Of a DNA stretch of 64,000 bases, positions 22,586 to 30,782 are shown piece after piece. The notes under the pieces are model-generated. The model was not told the DNA's origin. It ran no database searches and saw nothing but the letters and a program-made list of their open reading frames with translations. Made by a program: the position numbers and the translations under genes. Source of the stretch: Wenjunlia tyrosinilytica (lineage in GTDB: Bacteria > Actinomycetota > Actinomycetes > Streptomycetales > Streptomycetaceae); assembly GCF_014646055.1 (NCBI RefSeq), contig NZ_BMMS01000010.1, positions 170,164-234,163 of the forward strand, in the 5' to 3' direction. Every line of letters begins with the position of its first letter. Position 1 is the stretch's first letter.

Positions 22586-25006
22586 ATGACCGGGCCGCGC
22601 CCCCTGCCGCCGGACCCCGGTCCCGGCCACCTCGCCGAGACCGTCGAACGGCTTCGGGCGCAGCTCGACGCGGCGCGCGCCGCCGCGCGGGCCCGTGGTG
22701 TCGTGGAACTGGCCAAGGGCATCCTGGTGGAGCGCCTCAAATGCGGCCCCGCCGAGGCCGCCCGGCATCTCGCCCAGCTCGCCGACAGCGCCAGGACACC
22801 GGTCGCGGAGCTGGCCGCGGACATCGTCGACGAGGCGGCAGGCGACGCACTGAGCCGCGCCGACGACGGGGAGGGGGCCGCCGACGACGGCGTGCTGCCC
22901 CCGCTGCGCCTGCGGATCGCGGAATCGGGTGTGTCCGACGCGCCGGACACACAGGTGGCCGCCGAGTCCTTGCTGGATAACGCCCTGAGACCGCTGGGAG
23001 CGACAGCGCTCGCCGTCTGGTCCGCGGCCGGCGACGGCTCCCTGGCGCTGCGCGGCCACGCGGGCTTCACCGCCGCGGAGGCGGCAGGCTGGCGCCACGT
23101 CCCTCCGGGGGTGGGGAGCCTGGCCCAACGAGCCCTCACGGGCAGCACCCCGATGCTGGTGGCGGACAGTCCCGCCGAGACCGGGCCTGCCGAGACCGGG
23201 CCTGCCGAGACCGGGCCCGCAGGGGACGGGCCCGCGGGGGACGGCCTCATGAGCGACCCCGCCGACGCCGCGGCCGCCTCCATCGGACGCGGGGAGGCGC
23301 CCGGGGGACGGGTGGTCCTGCCGGCTCGAGTGGCGGGGCGGTTGCTCGGGGCTGTCGAGGTCTGCTGGCCGGGGCCGCTGCCCCCGCTCACACCCGCGGT
23401 CGGGCGGCAGCTCCAGGCGCTCGCCGATCTGTGCGCGCACACCCTCCGGGCCCCGCTCAGCGCGGAGGGAGGCGACCCGGCGCAGTTCGCCGAGCACGAC
23501 CGCAGGGCGCCCCTGGTCGACCTCGCCGACGCGCTCCTCGATCCCGCCGTCCTGCTCCAGCCCCTCGTCGACGACCACGGCCGCGTCCGCGACTTCGCCG
23601 TCGTCCATCTCAACCAGCACGTCACCGACCTCGCCGGGCGCCCCCGCGCCGACCTCACCGGACGCTCACTGCTCGAGGCCCACCCCGGTGCCGCCGCCGA
23701 GGGCGGGCTGTTCGAGCAGGCCCTCCATGTGCACGCCACCGGCGAGCCCTTCAGCACCGAGGACATCGTTCTCGCGGACACCCCCGGCCCCGCGCCGCTG
23801 AGGGCCGCGGTGGGGATCGGCCGGTACGGCGAATGCCTGCTGGTCACCTGGCGGGTCCAGGACGAGGCCGCCCGGCTGTCCAGTCTGCTCCAGCACGCCC
23901 AGCGCCTCGGCCGCATCGGAGGCTTCGAGGAGAATCCCGTCACGGGCGAGGTCTCCTGGAGCAGTCAGCTCTTCGCCCTCCACGGCCTTTCCTCCACGGC
24001 TGCTCCCGTGCCGCTGAGGGAGCTGCGCTCCCGTGCCCACCCCGACGACGGCGTCGCCATCGGCCGGTTCCTGCGCACCCTCCTGCACCACCACCGGGCG
24101 TCCTCCGTCGCCTTCCGGCTCCAGCGCCCCGACACCGTGGTGCGCCACATGCGCGTGCTCGCCGAACCCGTCCTCGACGAGGCCGGCTGCCTCGTCGCCG
24201 TACGGGGCGCCTACCAGGACATCTCCTCGCAGCACTGGACGGAGGTGGCGCTGGCAGCCACCCGCGACCGGCTCGCCGACAGCGAGGAGCACGCCGCCGA
24301 CCGCAAGCGCCTCACCCTCCAGCTCCAGGAGGCGATCATGCCTCCTGCCCCGGCCCAGGTCGATGCCTCCGGCCTCCAGATCGCGGTGCGCTACCGCCCC
24401 GCCGAGAACGACAGCCTCGTCGGCGGAGACTGGTACGACGCGGTCGTGCTGCCCTCCAAACAGGTCCTGCTCGCCGTGGGCGACGTGGCGGGCCACGGCA
24501 TCGAGGCGGCCACCGGCATGGTCGCGCTGCGCAACGCCCTGCGGGGGCTCGCCACCACCGGATCCGGGCCCGGCCAGCTCCTGGGCTGGCTCAACACCGT
24601 CACCCACCACCTCACCGAGCAGGTGACCGCCACCGCCGTCGTGGGCGTCTACGACCCCCAGACCCGGACCCTGCGCTGGGCCCGCGCCGGGCACCTTCCC
24701 CCCGTCCTCATCCGGGACGGCGCCGCCGAAGCCCTCCCGCTGCCGAAGGGCATCCTGCTGGGCGCCCAGTCCGAGGCCGACTACGAGGAGAGGGTCCTCG
24801 AGATGCGGTCCGGCGACACCTTGCTGATGTACACCGACGGGCTCATCGAGCGCAGGGACCGCTTCCTCCAGCAGTCCCTTGACCAACTGGTGCGAGCGGC
24901 GTCCGAGTCCCGTCCCGGACTCGAGGAGCGTCTCGACCACCTGCTCACCCACAGCAGCTCCGACACCGACGACGACACCTGCCTGGTCGGCGTCCACCTC
25001 CGCTGA
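22586..25006 (+). CDS. ANTAR-GAF-PAS-SpoIIE PP2C-type phosphatase
   Basis: An 806-residue multidomain regulator. The N terminus (about 15-75) is an ANTAR-like RNA-binding module (ARGVVELAKGILVERLKC). GAF-like (about 105-270) and two PAS-like regions (about 305-560) follow. The C-terminal SpoIIE/RsbU PP2C domain (about 600-806) has the metal-site motifs GGDWYDAV, VGDVAGHG and DTLLMYTDGL. It probably dephosphorylates an anti-anti-sigma factor, linking signals to a stress sigma factor; target inferred. It starts 87 bp after the kinase stop. Residues around 197-220 are an AETGP slippage repeat. Confidence 0.85.
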   Translation: MTGPRPLPPDPGPGHLAETVERLRAQLDAARAAARARGVVELAKGILVERLKCGPAEAARHLAQLADSARTPVAELAADIVDEAAGDALSRADDGEGAADDGVLPPLRLRIAESGVSDAPDTQVAAESLLDNALRPLGATALAVWSAAGDGSLALRGHAGFTAAEAAGWRHVPPGVGSLAQRALTGSTPMLVADSPAETGPAETGPAETGPAGDGPAGDGLMSDPADAAAASIGRGEAPGGRVVLPARVAGRLLGAVEVCWPGPLPPLTPAVGRQLQALADLCAHTLRAPLSAEGGDPAQFAEHDRRAPLVDLADALLDPAVLLQPLVDDHGRVRDFAVVHLNQHVTDLAGRPRADLTGRSLLEAHPGAAAEGGLFEQALHVHATGEPFSTEDIVLADTPGPAPLRAAVGIGRYGECLLVTWRVQDEAARLSSLLQHAQRLGRIGGFEENPVTGEVSWSSQLFALHGLSSTAAPVPLRELRSRAHPDDGVAIGRFLRTLLHHHRASSVAFRLQRPDTVVRHMRVLAEPVLDEAGCLVAVRGAYQDISSQHWTEVALAATRDRLADSEEHAADRKRLTLQLQEAIMPPAPAQVDASGLQIAVRYRPAENDSLVGGDWYDAVVLPSKQVLLAVGDVAGHGIEAATGMVALRNALRGLATTGSGPGQLLGWLNTVTHHLTEQVTATAVVGVYDPQTRTLRWARAGHLPPVLIRDGAAEALPLPKGILLGAQSEADYEERVLEMRSGDTLLMYTDGLIERRDRFLQQSLDQLVRAASESRPGLEERLDHLLTHSSSDTDDDTCLVGVHLR
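23174..23248 (+). repeat. 15-bp coding minisatellite (AETGP/AGDGP)
   Basis: Three perfect copies of GCCGAGACCGGGCCT (23174-23218, last base variable) plus two diverged copies. Being in phase, they add five-residue blocks to the linker of the GAF region. Confidence 0.8.
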
Positions 25007-25067
25007 GCCGGGCCCCTCACCCCGGCGCAGGATCCGCCTCTGACTCCTGCCCCTTGCCCGCTTGCCC

Positions 25068-25140
25068 CCCTGACCCCGGGCCCCCTGACCCCGGGGCACC
25101 CTGACTCCGAGGCCCGCTGACCCCGGTGCCCCGGTCCCGG
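25068..25140. repeat. Imperfect CCCTGACCCCGG repeats upstream of hydrogenase
   Basis: About five degenerate copies of a 12-17 bp unit (CCCCCTGACCCCGGG and variants) lie 150-220 bp before hhyS. The 279-bp intergenic region must also contain the hydrogenase promoter. I cannot place that promoter confidently. Confidence 0.5.
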
Positions 25141-25285
25141 CGCACGGGCCCCGAACCCGTACCCGCCCCGGCACCCTTCCCCGATGAGTCCATAGGGCCG
25201 TCCAGCACTTACTCGGCTCGGGAGGCGTCGGCTATCCAGGGAGTACACACGCGTCACTCCTTATTCATTTCGGAGGAGGACCTCC

Positions 25286-26365
25286 ATGGGCGAGACAACC
25301 GCCACCTCCGCAGATGTCGACACGATCGACGCCACCGAGGAATCCCCGATCCATATCCTGTGGATCAACGCCGGGCTGAGCTGCGACGGGGACTCCGTCG
25401 CGCTGACGGCGGCAACGCAGCCGACCATCGAGGAGATCGCGCTCGGCGCGCTGCCCGGCCTGCCCAAAGTGGCCGTCCACTGGCCCCTCATCGACTATGA
25501 GTGCGGTCCCGTGCAGGGGGCGGACAACTTCGTGGAGTGGTTCTTCAAGGCCGACCGCGGCGAGTTGGAACCCTTCGTCCTGGTGATCGAGGGCTCCATC
25601 CCCAACGAGGCCATCAAGAGGGAGGGTTACTGGTGCGGATTCGGGGACGACCCCGAGACCGGCCAGCCCATCACCACGAGCGAGTGGATCGACCGCCTGG
25701 CCTCCAAGGCGCTCGCCGTCGTCGCCATCGGCACCTGCGCCACCTACGGCGGCATCCACGCCATGCAGGGCAACCCCACGGGCGCCATGGGCGTACCCGA
25801 CTACCTGGGCTGGGACTGGAAGTCCAAGGCCGGAATCCCCATCGTCTGCATCCCCGGCTGCCCGGTCCACCCGGACAACGCCTCCGAGACGCTCACCTAC
25901 CTGCTGTACCAGGCCGCCGGATCGGCGCCGATGATCCCGCTGGACGAGGAACTGCGCCCCACCTGGCTGTTCGGTGCGACGGTCCACGAGGGCTGCGACC
26001 GCGCCGGCTACTACGAGCAGGGCCAGTTCGCCACCGAGTACGGCTCACCCCAGTGCCTGGTCAAACTCGGCTGCTGGGGTCCCGTGGTCAAGTGCAATGT
26101 GCCCAAGCGCGGTTGGATCAACGGCGTGGGCGGCTGCCCCAACGTGGGCGGCATCTGCATCGCGTGCACCATGCCGGGCTTCCCCGACAAGTTCATGCCG
26201 TTCATGGACGAGCCGCCGGGCGCCCGCATCTCCAGCACGGCGAGCGGCGCCTACGGAACGGTGATCCGCAAGCTGCGTGACATCACCGCGAGGACGGTCG
26301 ACAAGGAACCCAAGTGGCGGCACAGGGGCGACAAGATCCTGACGGGCTACCGGCCGCCGTGGTGA
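25286..26365 (+). CDS. hhyS: Group 1h (high-affinity) [NiFe]-hydrogenase small subunit
   Basis: Carries the iron-sulfur relay that takes electrons from H2 at the NiFe site. The 359-residue sequence is typical of the actinobacterial atmospheric-H2 enzyme and has no Tat signal peptide, so the complex stays on the cytoplasmic side. In the first cluster motif the usual CxGC is CDGD: Cys33 is kept but Asp36 replaces the second Cys, the 3Cys-1Asp proximal cluster known from group 1h enzymes. Other ligands are visible in GTCATYGG, PGCPVHPD, HEGCDRAGYYEQG and the late Cys-rich LGCWGPVVKCN / GGCPNVGGICIAC. A strong ribosome site GGAGGAGG precedes the ATG. Confidence 0.96.
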   Translation: MGETTATSADVDTIDATEESPIHILWINAGLSCDGDSVALTAATQPTIEEIALGALPGLPKVAVHWPLIDYECGPVQGADNFVEWFFKADRGELEPFVLVIEGSIPNEAIKREGYWCGFGDDPETGQPITTSEWIDRLASKALAVVAIGTCATYGGIHAMQGNPTGAMGVPDYLGWDWKSKAGIPIVCIPGCPVHPDNASETLTYLLYQAAGSAPMIPLDEELRPTWLFGATVHEGCDRAGYYEQGQFATEYGSPQCLVKLGCWGPVVKCNVPKRGWINGVGGCPNVGGICIACTMPGFPDKFMPFMDEPPGARISSTASGAYGTVIRKLRDITARTVDKEPKWRHRGDKILTGYRPPW

Positions 26366-26438
26366 CCACGCGTGGCGGCAGCCGCGTCACCGCGAGCGGC
26401 GGACCGGAATCCGAAGGCTGAGGAAGGGTGCGCGAACG

Positions 26439-28223
26439 ATGACGCCGAAGACGAAGAAAGCGGATGACGGCAGCGGGCTCCTGGAGATGTCCTGGGACCC
26501 GATCACCCGGATCGTGGGAAGCCTGGGTATCCACACCAAGGTCGACTTCAAGCAGAAGCGGGTCGCGGAGTGCTACAGCACCTCGTCCGTCTTCCGGGGG
26601 TACAGCGTTTTCATGAAGGGGAAGGATCCCCGCGACGCACACTTCATCACCAGCCGCATCTGCGGCATCTGCGGCGACAACCATGCCACCTGCTCCGTCT
26701 ATACGCAGAACATGGCGTACGGGGTGGCGCCGCCGCACATCGGTGAGTGGATCATCAACCTCGGCGAGGCCGCCGAGTACATGTTCGACCACAACATCTT
26801 CCAGGAGAACCTGGTCGGGGTCGACTACTGCGAGAAGATGGTCAAGGAGACCAACCCGGGCGTGCTGGACCAGGCCGAGCGCACCCCAGCCCCCCACGCG
26901 GCCGAGCACGGCTACCGCACCATCGCCGACATCATGCGCTCCCTGAACCCGCTCGAGGGCGAGTTCTACCGCGAGGCGCTCCAGGTGTCCCGGATGACCC
27001 GGGAGATGTTCTGCCTGATGGAGGGGCGCCATGTGCACCCCTCGACGCTCTACCCGGGCGGTGTCGGCACGGTCGCCACCGTGCAGCTGTTCACCGACTA
27101 CCTGACCCGGCTCATGCGCTACGTGGAGTTCATGAAGCGCGTGGTGCCGCTCCACGACGACCTGTTCGACTTCTTCTACGAGGCCATACCGGGCTACGAG
27201 GAGGTCGGGCGGCGGCGTGTCCTGCTCAACTGCTGGGGCGCCCTCAACGACCCGGAGTACTGCGACTTCACCTACCGCCGCATGAGCGAGTGGGGCAAGC
27301 GCATGTTCGTCACCCCGGGCATCATCGTGGACGGCGAGCTCATCACCAACGACCTGGTCGACATCAACCTCGGCATCCGCATCCTGCTCGGCAGCTCGTA
27401 CTACGAGGACTGGGCGGGCCAGGAGAAGTTCGTGGAGCGGGACCCGCTGGGCAACCCCGTGGACGAGCGCCACCCGTGGAACCAGCACACCATCCCGGCG
27501 CCGCAGAAGCGCGACTTCGACGGCAACTACAGCTGGGTGATGTCCCCGCGCTGGTTCAACGGCTCCGAGCACCTCGCCCTCGACACCGGCGGCGGACCCA
27601 TCGCCCGCCTGTGGTCCACGGCGCTGTCCGGTCTGGTCGACATCGGCTACGTCCAGTCCACCGGCCACAGTGTGAAGATCAACCTGCCCAGGACGATGAC
27701 CAAGCCGGAGACCACGTTCGAGTGGAAGATCCCGCGCTGGAGCAACGCGCTGGAGCGCAACCGCGCCAGGACCTACTTCCAGGCGTACACCGCCGCGGCG
27801 GCGCTGCACTTCGTGGAGAAGGCCATGGACGAGGTCAGGTCGGGCCACACCCAGACCTGGGAGCACTTCGAGGTCCCCGACGAGTCCATCGGCTGCGGCT
27901 TCACCGAGGCCGTGCGCGGGGTCCTCTCGCACCACATGGTGATCCGCGACGGCAAGATCGCGAACTACCACCCGTACCCGCCGACTCCGTGGAACGCCAG
28001 CGTGCGCGACTCCTACGGCACCCCCGGCCCCTACGAGGACGCGGTGCAGAACACCCCCATCTTCGAAGAGAACGACGTGGAGAACTTCAAGGGCATCGAC
28101 ATCATGCGCGCGGTGCGCAGCTTCGATCCCTGCCTGCCGTGCGGTGTGCACATGTACCTGGGCGACGGCAGGACGCTCGAGCAGATCCACACCCCCACCG
28201 GCCTGAGCGGGCTGGGTGGCTGA
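26439..28223 (+). CDS. hhyL: Group 1h [NiFe]-hydrogenase large (catalytic) subunit
   Basis: Houses the Ni-Fe(CN)2CO centre that oxidises H2. The 594-residue product has both nickel-ligand pairs: RICGICG (Cys75, Cys78) and DPCLPCGVH (Cys565, Cys568, His571). After His571 a 23-residue C-terminal tail remains, which the HupD-type endopeptidase encoded downstream should remove after metal insertion. It lies 73 bp after hhyS with GGAAGG as ribosome site. Context predicts scavenging of trace H2 during starvation or sporulation, as shown for relatives in Streptomyces and Mycobacterium. Confidence 0.96.
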   Translation: MTPKTKKADDGSGLLEMSWDPITRIVGSLGIHTKVDFKQKRVAECYSTSSVFRGYSVFMKGKDPRDAHFITSRICGICGDNHATCSVYTQNMAYGVAPPHIGEWIINLGEAAEYMFDHNIFQENLVGVDYCEKMVKETNPGVLDQAERTPAPHAAEHGYRTIADIMRSLNPLEGEFYREALQVSRMTREMFCLMEGRHVHPSTLYPGGVGTVATVQLFTDYLTRLMRYVEFMKRVVPLHDDLFDFFYEAIPGYEEVGRRRVLLNCWGALNDPEYCDFTYRRMSEWGKRMFVTPGIIVDGELITNDLVDINLGIRILLGSSYYEDWAGQEKFVERDPLGNPVDERHPWNQHTIPAPQKRDFDGNYSWVMSPRWFNGSEHLALDTGGGPIARLWSTALSGLVDIGYVQSTGHSVKINLPRTMTKPETTFEWKIPRWSNALERNRARTYFQAYTAAAALHFVEKAMDEVRSGHTQTWEHFEVPDESIGCGFTEAVRGVLSHHMVIRDGKIANYHPYPPTPWNASVRDSYGTPGPYEDAVQNTPIFEENDVENFKGIDIMRAVRSFDPCLPCGVHMYLGDGRTLEQIHTPTGLSGLGG

Positions 28224-28279
28224 ACGGATCCGACAGGTCCACGGCCATGCGTCCCGGCAGGGAGCAGGAAGGCGGTGCC

Positions 28280-29212
28280 ATGGGATCGGCAGCGAAGGAA
28301 CAGCAGCAGGCGGGGGAGCGGATATCGGCACTCCTCGACGAGCTGGACCGGACCGCGGGACCCGCGGTCCGGGACACCGCCGACGAACTCGTGCGCCAGA
28401 TCGTCGAGTTCTACGGAGCGGGCCTGGCCCGGATCGTGGAGCTGATGGAGGCGCGCGAGGACGGCGCCGCCGCCCTCGAGGCGCTCACCCACGACGAGCT
28501 CGTGGCCGGGCTCCTGGTCCTGCACGACCTGCATCCCGACGACACCATGACCCGCGTCCAGAAAGCCCTGGACGAGGTCCGGCCCTACCTCGGCTCGCAC
28601 GCCGGCGACGTCGAGGTGGTCGGCCTCGATCCCGGGACCGGTGTCCTGACGCTGCGCCTGAGCGGCAGCTGCGACGGATGCCCGTCCTCCACGCAGACCG
28701 TCCGCTGGACCATCGAGGGGGCGGTGGCCCGGGCCGCCCCCGAGGTGGCCGCGGTCGAGGTGGAGGGCGTCACCGACGCCCCCGGAAATCCCGAACTGCT
28801 GCAGATCATGTCCGGCCCGCCGGGCACGGCATCGGCGTCGTCGGCCACCGCGCCGCCGGCCTCCCCGCCCTCGGCGGGCGAGGGCGAAGCGCGGTGGCAC
28901 ACCCTGACCGGGCCGCTGCCGTCGGCCGACGGCGAGACGGCGGTCCACCGGGTGGAGGGGCTGTCCCTGCTGGTGGTCCGCCTCCCCGGGAATCTGTACG
29001 CCTACCGCGACCACTGCCCGGCCTGCGGGCACCCCGTCCACGACGGGACGCTCGACGGCTCCGAACTGGTCTGCCCCGGCTGCTCGCAGCGGTACGACGT
29101 ACGCCGGGCCGGGCGGGGAAGCGCCGGTCATCTGGAGCCGGTGCCCCTGCTGGAGCAGGACGGCACGGTGCGGGTGGCGCTGCCCGCGGTGCTTCAGGAG
29201 GCCACGACATGA
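28280..29212 (+). CDS. NifU-like / Rieske-like iron-sulfur fusion protein of hydrogenase locus
   Basis: A 310-residue protein. A helical N terminus (1-90) precedes a NifU C-terminal-type domain (about 90-170), whose CDGCPSS motif is the scaffold CxxC for a [4Fe-4S] cluster. After a flexible Ala/Ser/Pro linker comes a Rieske-type ferredoxin domain (about 210-300) with CPACGHPVHDG and CPGCSQRYD. It could insert clusters into HhyS or pass electrons from the hydrogenase; which is unproven. ATG 28280 follows GGAAGGCGG. The stop overlaps the next gene (ATGA). Homologues accompany many group 1h hydrogenases. Confidence 0.85.
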   Translation: MGSAAKEQQQAGERISALLDELDRTAGPAVRDTADELVRQIVEFYGAGLARIVELMEAREDGAAALEALTHDELVAGLLVLHDLHPDDTMTRVQKALDEVRPYLGSHAGDVEVVGLDPGTGVLTLRLSGSCDGCPSSTQTVRWTIEGAVARAAPEVAAVEVEGVTDAPGNPELLQIMSGPPGTASASSATAPPASPPSAGEGEARWHTLTGPLPSADGETAVHRVEGLSLLVVRLPGNLYAYRDHCPACGHPVHDGTLDGSELVCPGCSQRYDVRRAGRGSAGHLEPVPLLEQDGTVRVALPAVLQEATT

Positions 29213-29994
29213 CGGCTCGCCGGATCCAGGCCGGGCCGGAGCGGGCCGTCCGTCCGGACCGGGCCCGTCCACGTCCTGGCCGGGCTCCGGAGGTCCGGGC
29301 TTCCGAGGTCCGGGGTGCCCAGGACCGGGGTGGCCGGGGTGGTGAGGCGGGGCCGCCGACCGGGCCGGCCGCCCTGCGCCGCTTCACCCGGCGCCCCGCG
29401 GGTCCCGCCGAGGAGCGGTGCGACCTGTGCGGCGAGACGCTGCCGCCGGAGCACCGCCACCTCGTCGACACCCGGCAGCGCGCCCTCAAATGCTCGTGCG
29501 TCCCCTGCCACATGCTGTTCACCCGGCCGGGAGCGGGGTCGGGCCGCTTCCGCGCCGTACCCGACCGCTATCTGCGGGACCCGGATTTCACCCTCGACGA
29601 CGCCGACTGGAACCGTCTGCAGATCCCCGTGGCGCTCGTCTTCTTCTTCCGCAACTCCGACCTCGGGCGCCTCGTCGCCTTCTACCCCAGCCCCGCCGGA
29701 GCCACCGAGAGCGAGCTCGACCCGCAGACCTGGGACGACGTCATCGGGGGCAGCCGCCTCGCGCAGACCCTGGAGCCCGATGTCGAGGCGCTGCTCGTGC
29801 ACCGGGAGAAGGGCGAGCACGGGGAGTGCTTCCTCGTCCCCATCGACACCTGCTACGAGCTGGTCGGCAGGATGCGCCTGCACTGGCAGGGCTTCGACGG
29901 AGGGGCCGAGGCACGCGCCGACCTCGCCGAGTTCTTCCAGCGAGTCCGCGAGCACGCCCGTCCCTGCGCCGACGCCGAGGGGAGCACGCCGTGA
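29209..29994 (+). CDS. DUF5947-like zinc-ribbon protein of hydrogenase locus
   Basis: A 261-residue protein of unknown function. After an Arg/Pro-rich 60-residue extension it has CDLCG and CSCVPC, four-plus cysteines able to bind zinc or iron-sulfur. A conserved core follows (DADWNRLQIPVALVFFFRNS, YPSPAGATES, IDTCYELVGRMRLHW). The family recurs beside group 1h hydrogenases, so an accessory or maturation role is likely. Starts within the stop of the NifU-Rieske gene and ends overlapping the next GTG, so coupled on both sides. Confidence 0.8.
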   Translation: MTARRIQAGPERAVRPDRARPRPGRAPEVRASEVRGAQDRGGRGGEAGPPTGPAALRRFTRRPAGPAEERCDLCGETLPPEHRHLVDTRQRALKCSCVPCHMLFTRPGAGSGRFRAVPDRYLRDPDFTLDDADWNRLQIPVALVFFFRNSDLGRLVAFYPSPAGATESELDPQTWDDVIGGSRLAQTLEPDVEALLVHREKGEHGECFLVPIDTCYELVGRMRLHWQGFDGGAEARADLAEFFQRVREHARPCADAEGSTP

Positions 29995-30782
29995 CCGACC
30001 TCGACTTCACCTGCACGGACGTACGCCCCGAGGACTACGCGGCCGGGCCCACGCTGCTGTTCCGGCTGCGGATCGACGCGGCGGGCGGGGAGAGGGTGCA
30101 CGCGCTCGCGCTGCGCTGCCAGATCCGCATCGAACCCGCGCGCCGCAAGTACGACGCGGGAGAGGCGGCGCTGCTGGGCGACCTGTTCGGCGAGCCGGAA
30201 CGCTGGGGCACCACCCTCAAGCCCCTCCAGTTCGCTCATGCCTCGATCACCGTCCCCGGCTTCACCGGGTCGACGGAGACCGACCTGCCGGTGCCCTGCA
30301 CCTATGACACGGAGGTCGCCTCCGCGAAGTACTTCCGGGCGCTGGCCGGCGGTGAGGTCCCGCTGCTCCTGCTCTTCTCCGGCACCGTCTTCACCGGGGA
30401 GCGGGGCTTTCGGGCCGAGCCGGTGCCCTGGCACAAGGAGGCCACCGTCCGTATGCCGGTGCGGGTGTGGCAGCAGATGATCGACCAGTACTTCCCCAAC
30501 ACCGGCTGGCTTCTGCTGCGCAGGGACAGCCTGGACGCGCTCCAGCGCTACCGCTCGCAGCGGGCGCTGCCGTCCTGGGAGCACGTCGTGGACGAACTCC
30601 TGCGTACGGCCGAGGCTCGGCAGGCGCAGGCGCAGGCGGGGACACCGACGGGGACACAGGCGGGGACACAGAAGACACCGAGGGCACAGGAGACACAGGC
30701 AGGGACACAGGCGGGGACACCGAACGCCCCGCAGAGTGGGACGGGGACTCGTGCGGCCCCGCAGAGGGGGTGGGCCCGATGA
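29991..30782 (+). CDS. DUF6084-like protein of hydrogenase locus
   Basis: A 263-residue protein. The conserved core (1-205) looks beta-rich (DLDFTCTDVRPEDYAAGPTLLFRLRI, VPCTYDTEVASAKYF, YFPNTGWLLLRRDSLDALQRYR). It resembles the DUF6084 family, found only near group 1h hydrogenases as far as I know. The last about 50 residues are a Gly/Thr/Gln/Ala repeat (GTQAGT-type) produced by a 12-bp-like minisatellite and are probably dispensable. The GTG start overlaps the previous stop (GTGA) and the stop overlaps the next ATG. Confidence 0.8.
   Translation: MTDLDFTCTDVRPEDYAAGPTLLFRLRIDAAGGERVHALALRCQIRIEPARRKYDAGEAALLGDLFGEPERWGTTLKPLQFAHASITVPGFTGSTETDLPVPCTYDTEVASAKYFRALAGGEVPLLLLFSGTVFTGERGFRAEPVPWHKEATVRMPVRVWQQMIDQYFPNTGWLLLRRDSLDALQRYRSQRALPSWEHVVDELLRTAEARQAQAQAGTPTGTQAGTQKTPRAQETQAGTQAGTPNAPQSGTGTRAAPQRGWAR
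30622..30723 (+). repeat. GGGACACAGGCG-type coding minisatellite
   Basis: Imperfect copies of a roughly 12-bp unit (GCGGGGACACAG and variants) encode the Gly-Thr-Gln-Ala tail of the DUF6084-like protein. Confidence 0.65.

Noticed and set aside
26283..28331. 682-codon open frame opposite hhyL
   Set aside because: Antisense shadow of the hydrogenase large subunit with no start signal.
30467..30778. Upstream extension of the 503-residue gene
   Set aside because: The same frame is open earlier but lies inside the DUF6084-like gene. The ATGA overlap at 30779 is the natural start.
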